This document shows, in pieces, positions 13,973 to 22,934 of a stretch of DNA of 31,743 nucleotides; positions within the stretch are counted from its first letter, which is position 1, and each line of letters begins with the position of its first letter. Below the pieces are notes generated by a model. It saw only the letters and a program-made list of their open reading frames with translations. It ran no database searches and was not told the origin of the DNA. Source of the stretch: Myxococcales bacterium (GTDB lineage: Bacteria > Myxococcota_A > Polyangia > Haliangiales > J016); NCBI GenBank assembly GCA_014238595.1, contig JABAAV010000007.1:315-32057 (forward strand). The letters run 5' to 3'. A program made the translations under genes and the position numbers.

Positions 13973-15922
13973 ATGAGTTCTTTAACTTGGCATAAAGTCG
14001 CCACTAAACATGATTTGAAAGAAAACAGAGTCAAATCTGTTTCCTGTGGCACACAAAGTATTTGTTTAACGCATTACAAAAACCAATTTGCAGCATTGGA
14101 TAATCGTTGTCCACATCAAGGCGGTCCTCTGGGCGATGGATCCATTGAAAATGGAATGCTCCGATGCCCTTGGCATGGGTGGGATTTTGATCCCATCACA
14201 GGAAAACCACCTGGCGGTTATGATGATGGTATTGCCACATTCGCTTTAGAATTACGTGGCGATGATATCTATGTTGGCGTTGAAGACGCTAAAAAACCCG
14301 AGCCAACTGTGGGAGATGTCATGATAGAAACCATGGTTAATTGGGGCATCAAACATGTCTTTGGCATGGTTGGGCATTCCAACTTAAATCTTGCCGAAGC
14401 GATTCGACTTCAAGAAAATCATTTAAACTATTACGGTATTCGTCATGAAGGTGCCGCATCATTTGCATGCTCTGCTTATGGCAAACTCACCGGAAAACCA
14501 GCAGCATGCCTGACCATTGCAGGCCCTGGAGCAACCAATTTGTTAACAGGTCTGTGGGATGCTCATGTCGACAGTGCACCGGTTCTTGCATTGACAGGAC
14601 AAATCCCATCTAAACTCATTGGACGAGGTGCATTTCAAGAAGTTGATCTAAGCAAAGCCTTTGGTCAAGTGGCCACATGGACAGCAGATTTAACACATGC
14701 CAGCAATTATCCCGAACTCATGACACTTGCATGCAAGCATGCCATTGTTAAACAAAGTGTATCGCATTTAGTATTTCCCGATGAAATACCTGGAATAGCC
14801 TGCACCCAAAAAGCCGACACACCTTCAGGGCGAATCACATCAAAATCTGTGTCACCGGATCCTGCGACCATCCATGAAGCATCGACACGCATTGCACAAG
14901 CAAAACGACCCGTGATCATCATGGGATATGGTGCACGCTTTCATAAAAACAGCATTATTGAACTTGCAACAACGCTTCGCTGTCCTGTATTGACAACATT
15001 CAAAGGCAAAGGACTCATCCCTGATTCGCATCCTAATGGATGCGGTGTATTAGGTCGAAGCGGAACACCTATTGCAAGCTGGTTTATGAATGAATCAGAT
15101 TTGCTGATTGTTCTTGGATCTAGTTTTAGCAATCATACAGGCATCACAGACAAAAAACCGATCATTCAAGTTGATATCGATCCGATGCAATTGGGTCGTT
15201 TTCACAAAGTCGATATTCCTGTGTGGGGTGATTTAGGTGTTGCTGTTTCCATGTTCAAAGAACAACTCCAAGGCAATATCAGCAATCAAGAACAAGTGAC
15301 CGAAATTGCAGAGCGATGGACATTGTGGCGCAAAGAAAAAAAACAACGTGAACAAGAGGATTTTAACAATGGCATTAGCTCCGCCACGTTATTTGCTTCT
15401 TTGACAAAACTCATTCCCGATGATGCCATTATTCCTGTTGATGTTGGAAATAATGCGTATTCATTTGGCCGCTACTTTGAATGCACGCATCAAGCCATAC
15501 TCATGTCAGGATATTTAGGTTCCATCGGATTTGCATTGCCTGCTGCATTAGGTGCATGGGCTGCTACCACAGAACAAGATTCACCGTTTTATCAAAAACC
15601 TGTTGTCTCTATTTCTGGTGATGGAGGGTTTGCACAATATATGGCTGAGATCACGACCGCAGTACAATGTCGTATGAACATCACACATATTTTACTCAAC
15701 AATCATTCTTTAGGGAAAATTTCAAAAGAACAACAATTAGGACAATGGAATGTTTGGCAAACTGATCTGGTCAATCCTAATTTTGCTCACTATGCAACAA
15801 ACTGTGGCGCACAAGGAATTCATGTTGAAAACAAACAAAATCTTGATGCAGCCATCATTGAAGCGTTACAATATCAGGGACCGAGTCTTGTTGAAGTCAT
15901 GATGGATCCAACATTGTTATAA
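13973..15922 (+). CDS. Rieske domain fused to a thiamine-diphosphate enzyme (acetolactate synthase / pyruvate oxidase-like)
   Basis: A 649-residue protein. Residues 1-105 are a Rieske domain with Cys46, His48 (CPHQGG), Cys65 and His68 (CPWHGWD). Residues from about 112 form a three-domain ThDP enzyme: the pyrimidine domain with catalytic Glu159 in RHEGAASFA and AGPGATNLLTG, a central Rossmann-type domain (VIIMGYGARF), and the pyrophosphate domain with SGDGGFAQYMAEI followed by NNHSLGKIS. Relatives decarboxylate 2-oxo acids. The substrate cannot be told from sequence. The attached Rieske centre suggests that the ThDP intermediate is oxidised by one-electron transfer, as in pyruvate oxidases. 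It follows the Rieske-glutamate-synthase gene by 23 nt, and its Rieske half resembles that of its neighbour. Confidence 0.86.
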   Translation: MSSLTWHKVATKHDLKENRVKSVSCGTQSICLTHYKNQFAALDNRCPHQGGPLGDGSIENGMLRCPWHGWDFDPITGKPPGGYDDGIATFALELRGDDIYVGVEDAKKPEPTVGDVMIETMVNWGIKHVFGMVGHSNLNLAEAIRLQENHLNYYGIRHEGAASFACSAYGKLTGKPAACLTIAGPGATNLLTGLWDAHVDSAPVLALTGQIPSKLIGRGAFQEVDLSKAFGQVATWTADLTHASNYPELMTLACKHAIVKQSVSHLVFPDEIPGIACTQKADTPSGRITSKSVSPDPATIHEASTRIAQAKRPVIIMGYGARFHKNSIIELATTLRCPVLTTFKGKGLIPDSHPNGCGVLGRSGTPIASWFMNESDLLIVLGSSFSNHTGITDKKPIIQVDIDPMQLGRFHKVDIPVWGDLGVAVSMFKEQLQGNISNQEQVTEIAERWTLWRKEKKQREQEDFNNGISSATLFASLTKLIPDDAIIPVDVGNNAYSFGRYFECTHQAILMSGYLGSIGFALPAALGAWAATTEQDSPFYQKPVVSISGDGGFAQYMAEITTAVQCRMNITHILLNNHSLGKISKEQQLGQWNVWQTDLVNPNFAHYATNCGAQGIHVENKQNLDAAIIEALQYQGPSLVEVMMDPTLL

Positions 15923-15949
15923 ACAGAGAATCGTTATAAACAGAGAATC
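15916..15949 (+). repeat. Perfect 17-bp tandem duplication over a stop codon
   Basis: GTTATAAACAGAGAATC occurs twice in a row (15916-15932 and 15933-15949). The first copy contains the last codons and TAA stop of the ThDP gene. The second supplies most of the leader of the next gene, including the weak purine run AGAGAA before its TTG start. Confidence 0.95.
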
Positions 15950-15954
15950 ATTTT

Positions 15955-18702
15955 TTGCGCAAACTGGAACGACAAATTGGTTTAGTCTCAGCCATCGCTA
16001 TTAGTGTTAGTACAATGCTAGGTAGCGGTGTTTTTGTGCTTTCAGGCATGGCAACAAAATATGCAGGAGAATATCTTTGGGTTGCTTATCTTGTTGCTGG
16101 ACTCTGTGTCATTCCAGCGGTCTTATCCAAATCAGAATTAAGTGTTGCGATGCCTGAATCTGGTGGCACATATGTCTATATAGATAGAACATTTGGTCCA
16201 TTTATTGGAACAATCACAGGTATAGGGCTTTGGCTTGCGCTGTTATTAAAAAGTGCATTCGCACTCATCGGGTTTGTGGCTTATCTTTCTATTTTTACAC
16301 CACTGCCCATCAAAGAAGTCGCGTTTCTTTCCCTCATTGTTATTACAATATTAAACATTCGAGGCGTCATGCGTGTCAGTCAAATACAAATTATTACGGT
16401 TGTGATTGCCATCATAGGATTATTGATACTCTGTGTTTATCGTTATTATTCTGATTCATTTGGTTATCAATTAAATGAAACGCCTAATCCACATTTATAT
16501 GGCGATAGATTCGTTTATGCCATTGCTTTTGTTTTTGTTTCCTATGCTGGTGTTACCAAAATATCCGCGATCGCTGAAGAAATAAAAGACCCAGACAGAA
16601 TCCTTCCATTGAGCATGATTTCATCTCTCATCATTGCAATGGGCTTGTATTGTCTTGTGACATTTACACTGGTCAAAACTATTCCCATTGAAATACTCAT
16701 TCATGAACAATCTCCAACGCCTATTCATACATTAGCCGACACACTTGGTGGTCATTGGTTTGGTTATATTTTTGCAGGCATTGGAAGTATCACATTAATA
16801 TCCATGTCCAATGCAGGACTTCTTGCTTCCTCACGATTCCCTTTTGCGATGAGCCGTGATCGTCTGCTACCAGAACTGTTGAGTAAAATTCATCATAAAC
16901 ATCTCATACCAATTTACAGCATTATATGTTCATCACTCATCCTCGGGGCAGTCATTCTTTTCTTGCCCATTGAAGATATTGCAAAAAGTGCAAGCTCCTT
17001 CATCATTATGCTTTATATGTTAGAGAATTTCACCGTCATCGTTCTGAGAGAAACAGGTGTCAAATGGTACAATCCAAAGTTCCGTGCAAAGCCGTATCCA
17101 TGGATACAATTGTTCGGCATTGTGTCAGGAATGTTTTTGTTAATCCTTTTGGGAGAAGTAGCATTTTTATCAGGGCTTGCCGTCACTGTTCCAGGTGTTT
17201 TGCTTTACTTTTTTTATGGAAAAAAACGAACAGAACGTAAAGGCGTTGTCAAACAACGATCGAATCGAGGCGATCTATTAATACAAGCCAATGACAAAAC
17301 AATCGATCCAACCAATGACACTGACGACATAACAAACATCGATAAAATCACCAACAATGCTTCTGTGATCGTCGCGTTGTTTGGAACAGAACGTTCACCT
17401 GAGTTATTAGCAAAGCTTGGTGTTGCTCTTGCTAATAAAGAACACTTAGCCATTATACTCATTGAAGAAATACCTGAGCAAACGGTTCTAGAGGCTGTCA
17501 AAGATAATCGTCAAATTAAATCTATTGAACGACGCGTACAATCTTTTGCAGCCACGACATCCGCGTCCATTAATTTTGGAGTAACGTACTCTCGTGATAT
17601 CGTAAAAACGATTCATCGATTAGACAACGTGTCACAATGTAAATGGCTCGTCATGGAAGACGTAAAACGCACCCAGGATTCGTTTACGTTTTTTAATTCA
17701 CTAGGTTGGCTCAAAAACAATCTCCATTCCAACACCGCAATACTTCATGATGCAGGCATTCAATATGTCAAAAAAATCTTAGTCCACACAGAATCAAATC
17801 TACATGATCCTTTAATTGTCTACACAGCAAAACATCTCGCACGCATTTACAATGCAAGCCTGACATTCACTCAATTTGTTCATCAAGATGAACCTTTATC
17901 AACAGCACAAGCCGCCACTGAACATTTAGAAAAACATCATCAATCGACTCAAACTCCTTCAAATATCTGTATTGTACGCGGAAAAAACAGAACACAGGCA
18001 CTGGCTGATCTAAGTATTGATTATGATCTCCTTTTAACCGCAGACACTCCACCGCAAGGATTCTTAAATTATCTTACCAACATTAACAAACCATCCCTGT
18101 CACAAATAGCCCCTTGCTCAGTGTTGTATTTACAAACACCATCCATAAAAACAAAAGACACCTTAATGATTATCAAAAATAAATCCATTCAAGTTTCTTC
18201 GGATATTCAAGTATCGACAATCATTGATCAATCATTGCTTTTCCCTAAAATGACCGTTAATTCTAAAGAAAAGTTATTCACGCAATTTGCTCATGCTGTG
18301 CCACAAAAACACACTCAAACAACGCCACAGCACATTGAAGAAGCACTATGGAACCGTGAAAATACACACAACACAGCCATCGATAACAACATTGCCCTAC
18401 CACATGCGTCGTTAGATTCGCTCATTGAGCCAATATGCGGGATCTGTGTCCTGACCGCACCGATTCAATATGACAAGACAAACAACAAAGATAGTGACAT
18501 TGTTGTCTTCATGCTCTACTCACCGAACGAACGAAAAAAACAACTCACCGTACTGTCATTTTTGGCAACGTTGTTTGATGACACACCGCTTGCAGACAGA
18601 TTGCGTGCCGCAGACACCCCAGAAGACATGCTCAAAGCATTAAAACAAAGCGAACAAGAACTTAACCTTAAAAAGTTAAATCACGATAAAGCCACAGTTT
18701 AG
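15955..18702 (+). CDS. APC-family permease fused to universal-stress-like and PTS EIIA domains
   Basis: A 915-residue protein. Residues 1-422 are an amino acid-polyamine-organocation permease with about 12 helices, starting RQIGLVSAIAISVSTMLGSGVF, the usual helix 1 of the family (given here as positions 5-26). Residues about 469-600 and 606-725 look like two universal-stress-protein-type domains (SVIVALFGTERSPELL; VKKILVHTESNLHDPL). Residues about 744-905 form a PTS EIIA domain of the fructose/nitrogen type, with the phosphorylatable His817 in IALPHASL. No other PTS gene is in view. The start is TTG 15955, since no ATG or GTG lies near the conserved N-terminus. It is 32 nt behind the Rieske-ThDP gene, so its substrate may feed or drain that pathway; this is inference. 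Confidence 0.85.
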   Translation: MRKLERQIGLVSAIAISVSTMLGSGVFVLSGMATKYAGEYLWVAYLVAGLCVIPAVLSKSELSVAMPESGGTYVYIDRTFGPFIGTITGIGLWLALLLKSAFALIGFVAYLSIFTPLPIKEVAFLSLIVITILNIRGVMRVSQIQIITVVIAIIGLLILCVYRYYSDSFGYQLNETPNPHLYGDRFVYAIAFVFVSYAGVTKISAIAEEIKDPDRILPLSMISSLIIAMGLYCLVTFTLVKTIPIEILIHEQSPTPIHTLADTLGGHWFGYIFAGIGSITLISMSNAGLLASSRFPFAMSRDRLLPELLSKIHHKHLIPIYSIICSSLILGAVILFLPIEDIAKSASSFIIMLYMLENFTVIVLRETGVKWYNPKFRAKPYPWIQLFGIVSGMFLLILLGEVAFLSGLAVTVPGVLLYFFYGKKRTERKGVVKQRSNRGDLLIQANDKTIDPTNDTDDITNIDKITNNASVIVALFGTERSPELLAKLGVALANKEHLAIILIEEIPEQTVLEAVKDNRQIKSIERRVQSFAATTSASINFGVTYSRDIVKTIHRLDNVSQCKWLVMEDVKRTQDSFTFFNSLGWLKNNLHSNTAILHDAGIQYVKKILVHTESNLHDPLIVYTAKHLARIYNASLTFTQFVHQDEPLSTAQAATEHLEKHHQSTQTPSNICIVRGKNRTQALADLSIDYDLLLTADTPPQGFLNYLTNINKPSLSQIAPCSVLYLQTPSIKTKDTLMIIKNKSIQVSSDIQVSTIIDQSLLFPKMTVNSKEKLFTQFAHAVPQKHTQTTPQHIEEALWNRENTHNTAIDNNIALPHASLDSLIEPICGICVLTAPIQYDKTNNKDSDIVVFMLYSPNERKKQLTVLSFLATLFDDTPLADRLRAADTPEDMLKALKQSEQELNLKKLNHDKATV

Positions 18703-18718
18703 AGAGCACTATGCCATA

Positions 18719-18795
18719 TGGCGACCCCAACGGGATTTGAACCCGTGTTACCGGCGTGAAAGGCCGGTGTCCTAGGCCAACTGGACGATGGGGTC
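18719..18795 (-). tRNA. tRNA-Glu (anticodon UUC)
   Basis: The minus strand folds into a full cloverleaf. The acceptor GACCCCA pairs with TGGGGTC, followed by G and an encoded CCA. The anticodon stem CCGGC/GCCGG holds the loop CTTTCAC with anticodon TTC, and the T arm is ACGGGTTCAAATCCCGT. It ends 16 bp from the permease stop codon, on the opposite strand. Confidence 0.97.
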
Positions 18796-18830
18796 TTCAT
18801 AAAACAATGACAATATATTCCTCAAAACAA

Positions 18831-18906
18831 TGGCGAGCCCAGAAGGATTCGAACCTTCGACCAATAGCTTAAAAGGCTACTGCTCTACCGGCTGAGCTAT
18901 GGGCCC
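18831..18906 (-). tRNA. tRNA-Lys (anticodon UUU)
   Basis: Minus-strand cloverleaf with acceptor GGGCCCA/TGGGCTC (one G-U pair), D arm GCTCAGCCGGTAGAGC, anticodon stem GTAGC/GCTAT with the loop CTTTTAA (anticodon TTT) and T arm GAAGGTTCGAATCCTTC, then G and an encoded CCA. It lies 35 bp upstream of tRNA-Glu on the same strand, so the two are probably transcribed together. Confidence 0.97.
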
Positions 18907-19004
18907 ATATGACTCTGTTTCTTTCTGCTGAGGCAATTTGCCCGATAACGGTTAAAAATTCAAGATAGCATACAGATTCTTTTTCGTTCTTTCCATGCCA
19001 TTGC

Positions 19005-19032
19005 TTGATTCCTCTCAATTAAGCGGTATAAT
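19005..19032 (+). promoter_or_regulatory. zapA promoter, nearly leaderless
   Basis: TTGATT (19005-19010) and a perfect TATAAT (19027-19032) with 16-bp spacing precede zapA. The ATG at 19041 is only 8 nt past the -10 box, so the mRNA would begin within one to three bases of the start codon. Confidence 0.65.
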
Positions 19033-19040
19033 CTGAACCA

Positions 19041-19325
19041 ATGAAGCATTCCATTACCATTTCAGTTGCAGGCACTGAAATTTCCATTCGAACAGATGCC
19101 AATCCACAAAATGTCAAAGAATTGGTTCAGTTTGTCGAATCTAAAATTACAGATGTCAAAGGTTCTGAACAGAACAAATCATTAAAAGATTCTGCTTTAG
19201 TCGCCGCCTTGGCTATTGCTGATGAATATCGACAGATTCAAATCAAATATGACAATTTAAAACACGAAATTCAGACTCGTTCTGAAAAAATCCTTTCCTA
19301 TTTAGAACCCTACTCATCAGATTGA
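19041..19325 (+). CDS. zapA: Cell division protein ZapA
   Basis: A 94-residue FtsZ-ring stabiliser. The N-terminal half, KHSITISVAGTEISIRTDAN, is the short beta-rich head of ZapA, followed by ESKITDVKGSEQNKSLKDSA and ALAIADEY and a C-terminal coiled coil (about residues 55-88) used for dimerisation and bundling of FtsZ. Length is typical. It heads the zapA / 5-FCL / rny / tyrS series and has a strong promoter immediately before it. In many proteobacteria a 6S RNA lies between zapA and 5-FCL; here only 7 nt separate them, so 6S RNA is not at this place. Confidence 0.9.
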   Translation: MKHSITISVAGTEISIRTDANPQNVKELVQFVESKITDVKGSEQNKSLKDSALVAALAIADEYRQIQIKYDNLKHEIQTRSEKILSYLEPYSSD

Positions 19326-19332
19326 TGAGACA

Positions 19333-19956
19333 TTGTTCATATCTAGTCCGATAGGTGGGAGCACATCTGAAAAAAAAACGCTTCGTCGCACGATGTACGA
19401 CCTACGACAATCCATTGTTGATACGGATCGCGCTGTTGCCGCTCAACATGCATGCACACAATTTTTGACACTACCGCATCTCAATAAAAACCGAACGATC
19501 GCACTATACGCACCAATTCGGGGTGAATTAGCAACACAGCCCTTGGCCAAAGCATTGATGAAAAATCATTCACTGGTCTATCCACGAATCAACACAAACA
19601 ATCACCAATTAGATTTTTGTTTGATCAAAGATACCAAGGATTTAGTTCCAAGCCCCTATCAAATTTTACAACCATCTGTTAACCTGCCCTCCATATCATT
19701 AATAAATATTACGATTTTTGTCGTACCTGGACTTGCTTTTGACAGGGATGGATGGCGTTTAGGATGGGGACATGGATATTATGACCGCCTTCTGAGCCAA
19801 CACCCCGCGGCATCTCGGGTCGGCTTTGCTCTTCACCAACAAATGCTTACTACTGTTCCACATTCCGATGATGACGAACCCATGGACTGGATTATTACTA
19901 ATCAGACAACGATTAAAACATCTCGAACAAAGACTGTAGGAGCTAAAACCACATAA
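19333..19956 (+). CDS. 5-formyltetrahydrofolate cyclo-ligase
   Basis: Converts 5-formyl-THF to 5,10-methenyl-THF with ATP, recycling a dead-end folate. The 207 residues are a little longer than usual because of an N-terminal extension. EKKTLRRTMYDLRQ near residues 13-26 is the usual beginning of the family, PIRGELATQPL binds substrate, and PGLAFDRDGWRLGWGHGYYDR (about 133-153) is the hallmark ATP/folate motif. The only in-frame start that keeps the KKTLRRTM segment is TTG 19333, 7 nt after the zapA stop. ATG 19393 would cut into the conserved start. Confidence 0.92.
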   Translation: MFISSPIGGSTSEKKTLRRTMYDLRQSIVDTDRAVAAQHACTQFLTLPHLNKNRTIALYAPIRGELATQPLAKALMKNHSLVYPRINTNNHQLDFCLIKDTKDLVPSPYQILQPSVNLPSISLINITIFVVPGLAFDRDGWRLGWGHGYYDRLLSQHPAASRVGFALHQQMLTTVPHSDDDEPMDWIITNQTTIKTSRTKTVGAKTT

Positions 19957-19966
19957 AGGAGTTCTT

Positions 19967-21532
19967 GTGGATAATCTAACATTTCTTATTATTCCTACCC
20001 TATTAGGCGTTACGCTTGGGATTGCCTTCGTTAATGTTATTGCGAAAGCCTCCTATGCCTCCATGAAAAAACAAGCATTGTCAAAAGCTGAGATGATTCT
20101 TCGCAATGCTGAAAATGAATCCGAAGCCATCAAAAAATCAGCTCAAATCAAAGGTAAAGAACTCACACTGAAACATAAAAAAAATCTCGAAAAAGAAATT
20201 CAACATCAGAAAAAAGATTTTCTTCACAAAGAAAAAGCCTTGATCAAAAAAGAACAAGCTGTGGAAGAAATTAAACAAAAGAACGAACGTTATGCCCGTA
20301 CGTTACAGAAAAAAGAACATGACCTAGAACGCAAACAGAACAATGCTGAACAAGCCATTGAACAAGCACAACAAGCAAGTAAGGATGCAGAAACACGTCT
20401 AGAAACTGTAGCAGCCTTAACAGCAGAACAAGCACAAAAAGAACTCAAAGACAGTCTTTTAGATCAGGCCAAACAACAAGTTTTCGAACAAATCAAAACC
20501 ATTGAAGATGATGCAACAAAACAGGCCACAGAAAAAGCACAAACCATTATAGCCACAACGATTCACCGATATGCTAGTGAATTTGTCCATGAAGCAACAG
20601 TCACGGTCATTCCGCTCGCCTCTGACAATGTTAAAGGACAACTGATTGGTCGTGAAGGACGTAATGTACGTGCAATTGAATCGACAATGGGCGTTGATCT
20701 CATTATTGACGATACCCCTGAGGTCATTACTATTTCGTGCTTCAATCCTATCCGACGTGAAATTGCACGCATAGCGATTGAATCACTCATCACAGATGGG
20801 CGCATTCATCCAACAAAAATTTCAGCAGCTTTAGAAAAAGCAAAAAAAGATATTCATAAAATAGCCATCCAAAAAGGTGAACAAGCTGTTTTTGATTTAG
20901 GCATCCATCGTATTCACAATAAATTAGTCCATGCTTTGGGTGAATTATCGTTTCGACAATCCCATGGACGCAATGTCCTTCACCACAGTATGGAAGTAAG
21001 CTACATCACAGGTCTCATGGCAGCAGAACTCGGCATCAACGAACAAACAGCCCGTCGTGTGGGTCTTTTGCATGACATTGGAAAAATCACGGATCAAACA
21101 CAAGAAGGTCCACATGCCCAAGCCGGTGCTGCTTTTGCAAAAAAACACAAAGAATCTTCCCAAATTTGTCAAGCCATTGCTAGCCATCACGGAGATGTTC
21201 CACCTAAATCTGCACTGGATCATATTCTTATGGCCGCCAATGAATTAGCCAACACCAGACCCGGTGCTTCTCATGAACAATTAGCCTCTTACATAAAACG
21301 ACTTGAAGATTTAGAGACCCTCTGCAAAGATCACCAAGGCGTAAAAAAAGTGTTTGCGATGTCTTCTGGGCGTGAAGTTCATGTTCTTGTTGAAAGTGAT
21401 AAGATCGATGATGTCAATGTAAAACTCTTATCTCAAAAACTTGCCGCAAAAATTGAAGCCGAAGCCGTCTATCCTGGACAAGTTCAAGTTGTTGTTCTTC
21501 GTGAAATACATTCAAGCCATTATGCTAAATAA
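19967..21532 (+). CDS. rny: Ribonuclease Y
   Basis: A membrane-anchored endoribonuclease that starts mRNA decay. The 521 residues show an N-terminal transmembrane helix (about 4-24), a long highly charged coiled coil (about 30-200), a KH RNA-binding domain (LIGREGRNVRAIE, about 226-238), and an HD domain with HHSMEVSYITG and the metal motif LLHDIGK. The C-terminal region ends EIHSSHYAK. The start is GTG 19967, well supported by AAGGAG six bases upstream. It lies 10 nt after the 5-FCL gene. Rny beside zapA and tyrS is a known arrangement in deltaproteobacterial-type genomes. Confidence 0.95.
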   Translation: MDNLTFLIIPTLLGVTLGIAFVNVIAKASYASMKKQALSKAEMILRNAENESEAIKKSAQIKGKELTLKHKKNLEKEIQHQKKDFLHKEKALIKKEQAVEEIKQKNERYARTLQKKEHDLERKQNNAEQAIEQAQQASKDAETRLETVAALTAEQAQKELKDSLLDQAKQQVFEQIKTIEDDATKQATEKAQTIIATTIHRYASEFVHEATVTVIPLASDNVKGQLIGREGRNVRAIESTMGVDLIIDDTPEVITISCFNPIRREIARIAIESLITDGRIHPTKISAALEKAKKDIHKIAIQKGEQAVFDLGIHRIHNKLVHALGELSFRQSHGRNVLHHSMEVSYITGLMAAELGINEQTARRVGLLHDIGKITDQTQEGPHAQAGAAFAKKHKESSQICQAIASHHGDVPPKSALDHILMAANELANTRPGASHEQLASYIKRLEDLETLCKDHQGVKKVFAMSSGREVHVLVESDKIDDVNVKLLSQKLAAKIEAEAVYPGQVQVVVLREIHSSHYAK

Positions 21533-21535
21533 TCA

Positions 21536-22819
21536 ATGTCTTCTTTGGTAAAAGATTTACAACAACGTGGACTGATTGCGAACCTTACTTCTGATCAAAC
21601 CTCTATTCTTTTCGAGGAAAAATCTCGCATTTTTTACGCAGGATTTGACCCTTCATCGTCAAGTTTGCATATAGGCAATCTCGTTCCTCTTGCATTAATG
21701 CGCCGCTTACAACAAGGCGGTCATTATCCTATTGCATTGATTGGAGGCGCCACAGGAATGATCGGTGATCCATCAGGGAAAAGCGATGAGCGTCCATTGC
21801 TGTCAACAGAAGCTTTACGAATCAACAGTGAATCCATTACCAACCAAATCTGTCATCTTCTTGATTCAACAAGTAACAATCCCGTTGACATCGTGAACAA
21901 TCAAGAATGGTTCACACCATTAACATATCTTACATTTTTGCGAGATATCGGAAAGCATCTCACCGTAAATTACATGATGGCAAAAGATTCAGTGCGAACT
22001 CGACTTGAAAATAGATCACAAGGCATTAGCTATACTGAATTTTCTTATATGATGCTCCAAGCCTTTGATTTTGTAACACTGGCTCAACAGAAAAATTGCC
22101 AAGTACAAATTGGAGGCACCGATCAATGGGGCAACATTACAGCAGGCATTGAATTGCAACGCAAAATTGGAGGGACACTTGATTTATATGGAATCACCTG
22201 TCCTTTGTTAACCCATGCTTCTGGAGAAAAGATGGGAAAAACCACTGCTGGAAATCACATCTGGCTCTACAATCAACGTACGTCGGTATATCGATTTTAC
22301 CAATATTGGCTGACAATCAACGATGATGATTTATTACGATTCCTTTTATTGTTTTCATCACGATCAATCACAGAGATTCAACAAATCATTGAAGACCATC
22401 AACAACACCCTGAACAACATCAAGGACAAAAAAAACTTGCAAAAACTATGACCGAATGGGTCCATGGAACAACAGCAACAGAGCAAGTCATCAAAGCAAG
22501 TCGTATCATGTTCGGTGCACCGATCGAAGATCTTTCTGATAATGATCTGATGCCTCTACTCGAAGATATCCCAAGCAGTACACGATCCTATGATGCATTA
22601 AAACAAGGATTAAACCTCCTTGAAATACTCGTTGAAACACAACTTGTTGCATCAAAAAGTGCAGGAAGAAGATTGATTACTAGTGGTGGTATTTACATCA
22701 ATAATCAACGTTCAATAGATCCAGATACAATCATCACGACCGAAGCATTAGCCACAGAAACCATGATTATCTTGCGCTCAGGCAAAAAGAACTATCACAT
22801 TCTCGCCTTCAACCAGTAG
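21536..22819 (+). CDS. tyrS: Tyrosyl-tRNA synthetase
   Basis: Charges tRNA-Tyr. At 427 residues it is a standard bacterial class Ic enzyme. The HIGH-type motif is HIGN (residues 45-48), followed by GGATGMIGDPSGKS. The tyrosine pocket includes YTEFSYMMLQAFDF and GGTDQWGN, and the KMSKS-type loop is KMGKT (about 232-236). A C-terminal S4 domain (about 360-427, SKSAGRRLITSGGIYIN) binds the tRNA. It starts 3 nt after rny, so the two are coupled. The stop codon is TAG, one of several TAG stops in the window. Confidence 0.96.
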   Translation: MSSLVKDLQQRGLIANLTSDQTSILFEEKSRIFYAGFDPSSSSLHIGNLVPLALMRRLQQGGHYPIALIGGATGMIGDPSGKSDERPLLSTEALRINSESITNQICHLLDSTSNNPVDIVNNQEWFTPLTYLTFLRDIGKHLTVNYMMAKDSVRTRLENRSQGISYTEFSYMMLQAFDFVTLAQQKNCQVQIGGTDQWGNITAGIELQRKIGGTLDLYGITCPLLTHASGEKMGKTTAGNHIWLYNQRTSVYRFYQYWLTINDDDLLRFLLLFSSRSITEIQQIIEDHQQHPEQHQGQKKLAKTMTEWVHGTTATEQVIKASRIMFGAPIEDLSDNDLMPLLEDIPSSTRSYDALKQGLNLLEILVETQLVASKSAGRRLITSGGIYINNQRSIDPDTIITTEALATETMIILRSGKKNYHILAFNQ

Positions 22820-22934
22820 CATTGTAGGCAGATTAATTCTGTGCATATCTCTTTGAGATTAAGGTCAATTAGGTTAGGGTGATTCGCGTTTAATATCATT
22901 TTAATATGCTCTTAAAATTTAAGGAGAATTGATC

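Noticed and set aside
19326..19332. Possible 6S RNA between zapA and the 5-FCL gene
   Set aside because: Only 7 nt separate the two genes, too short for 6S RNA.
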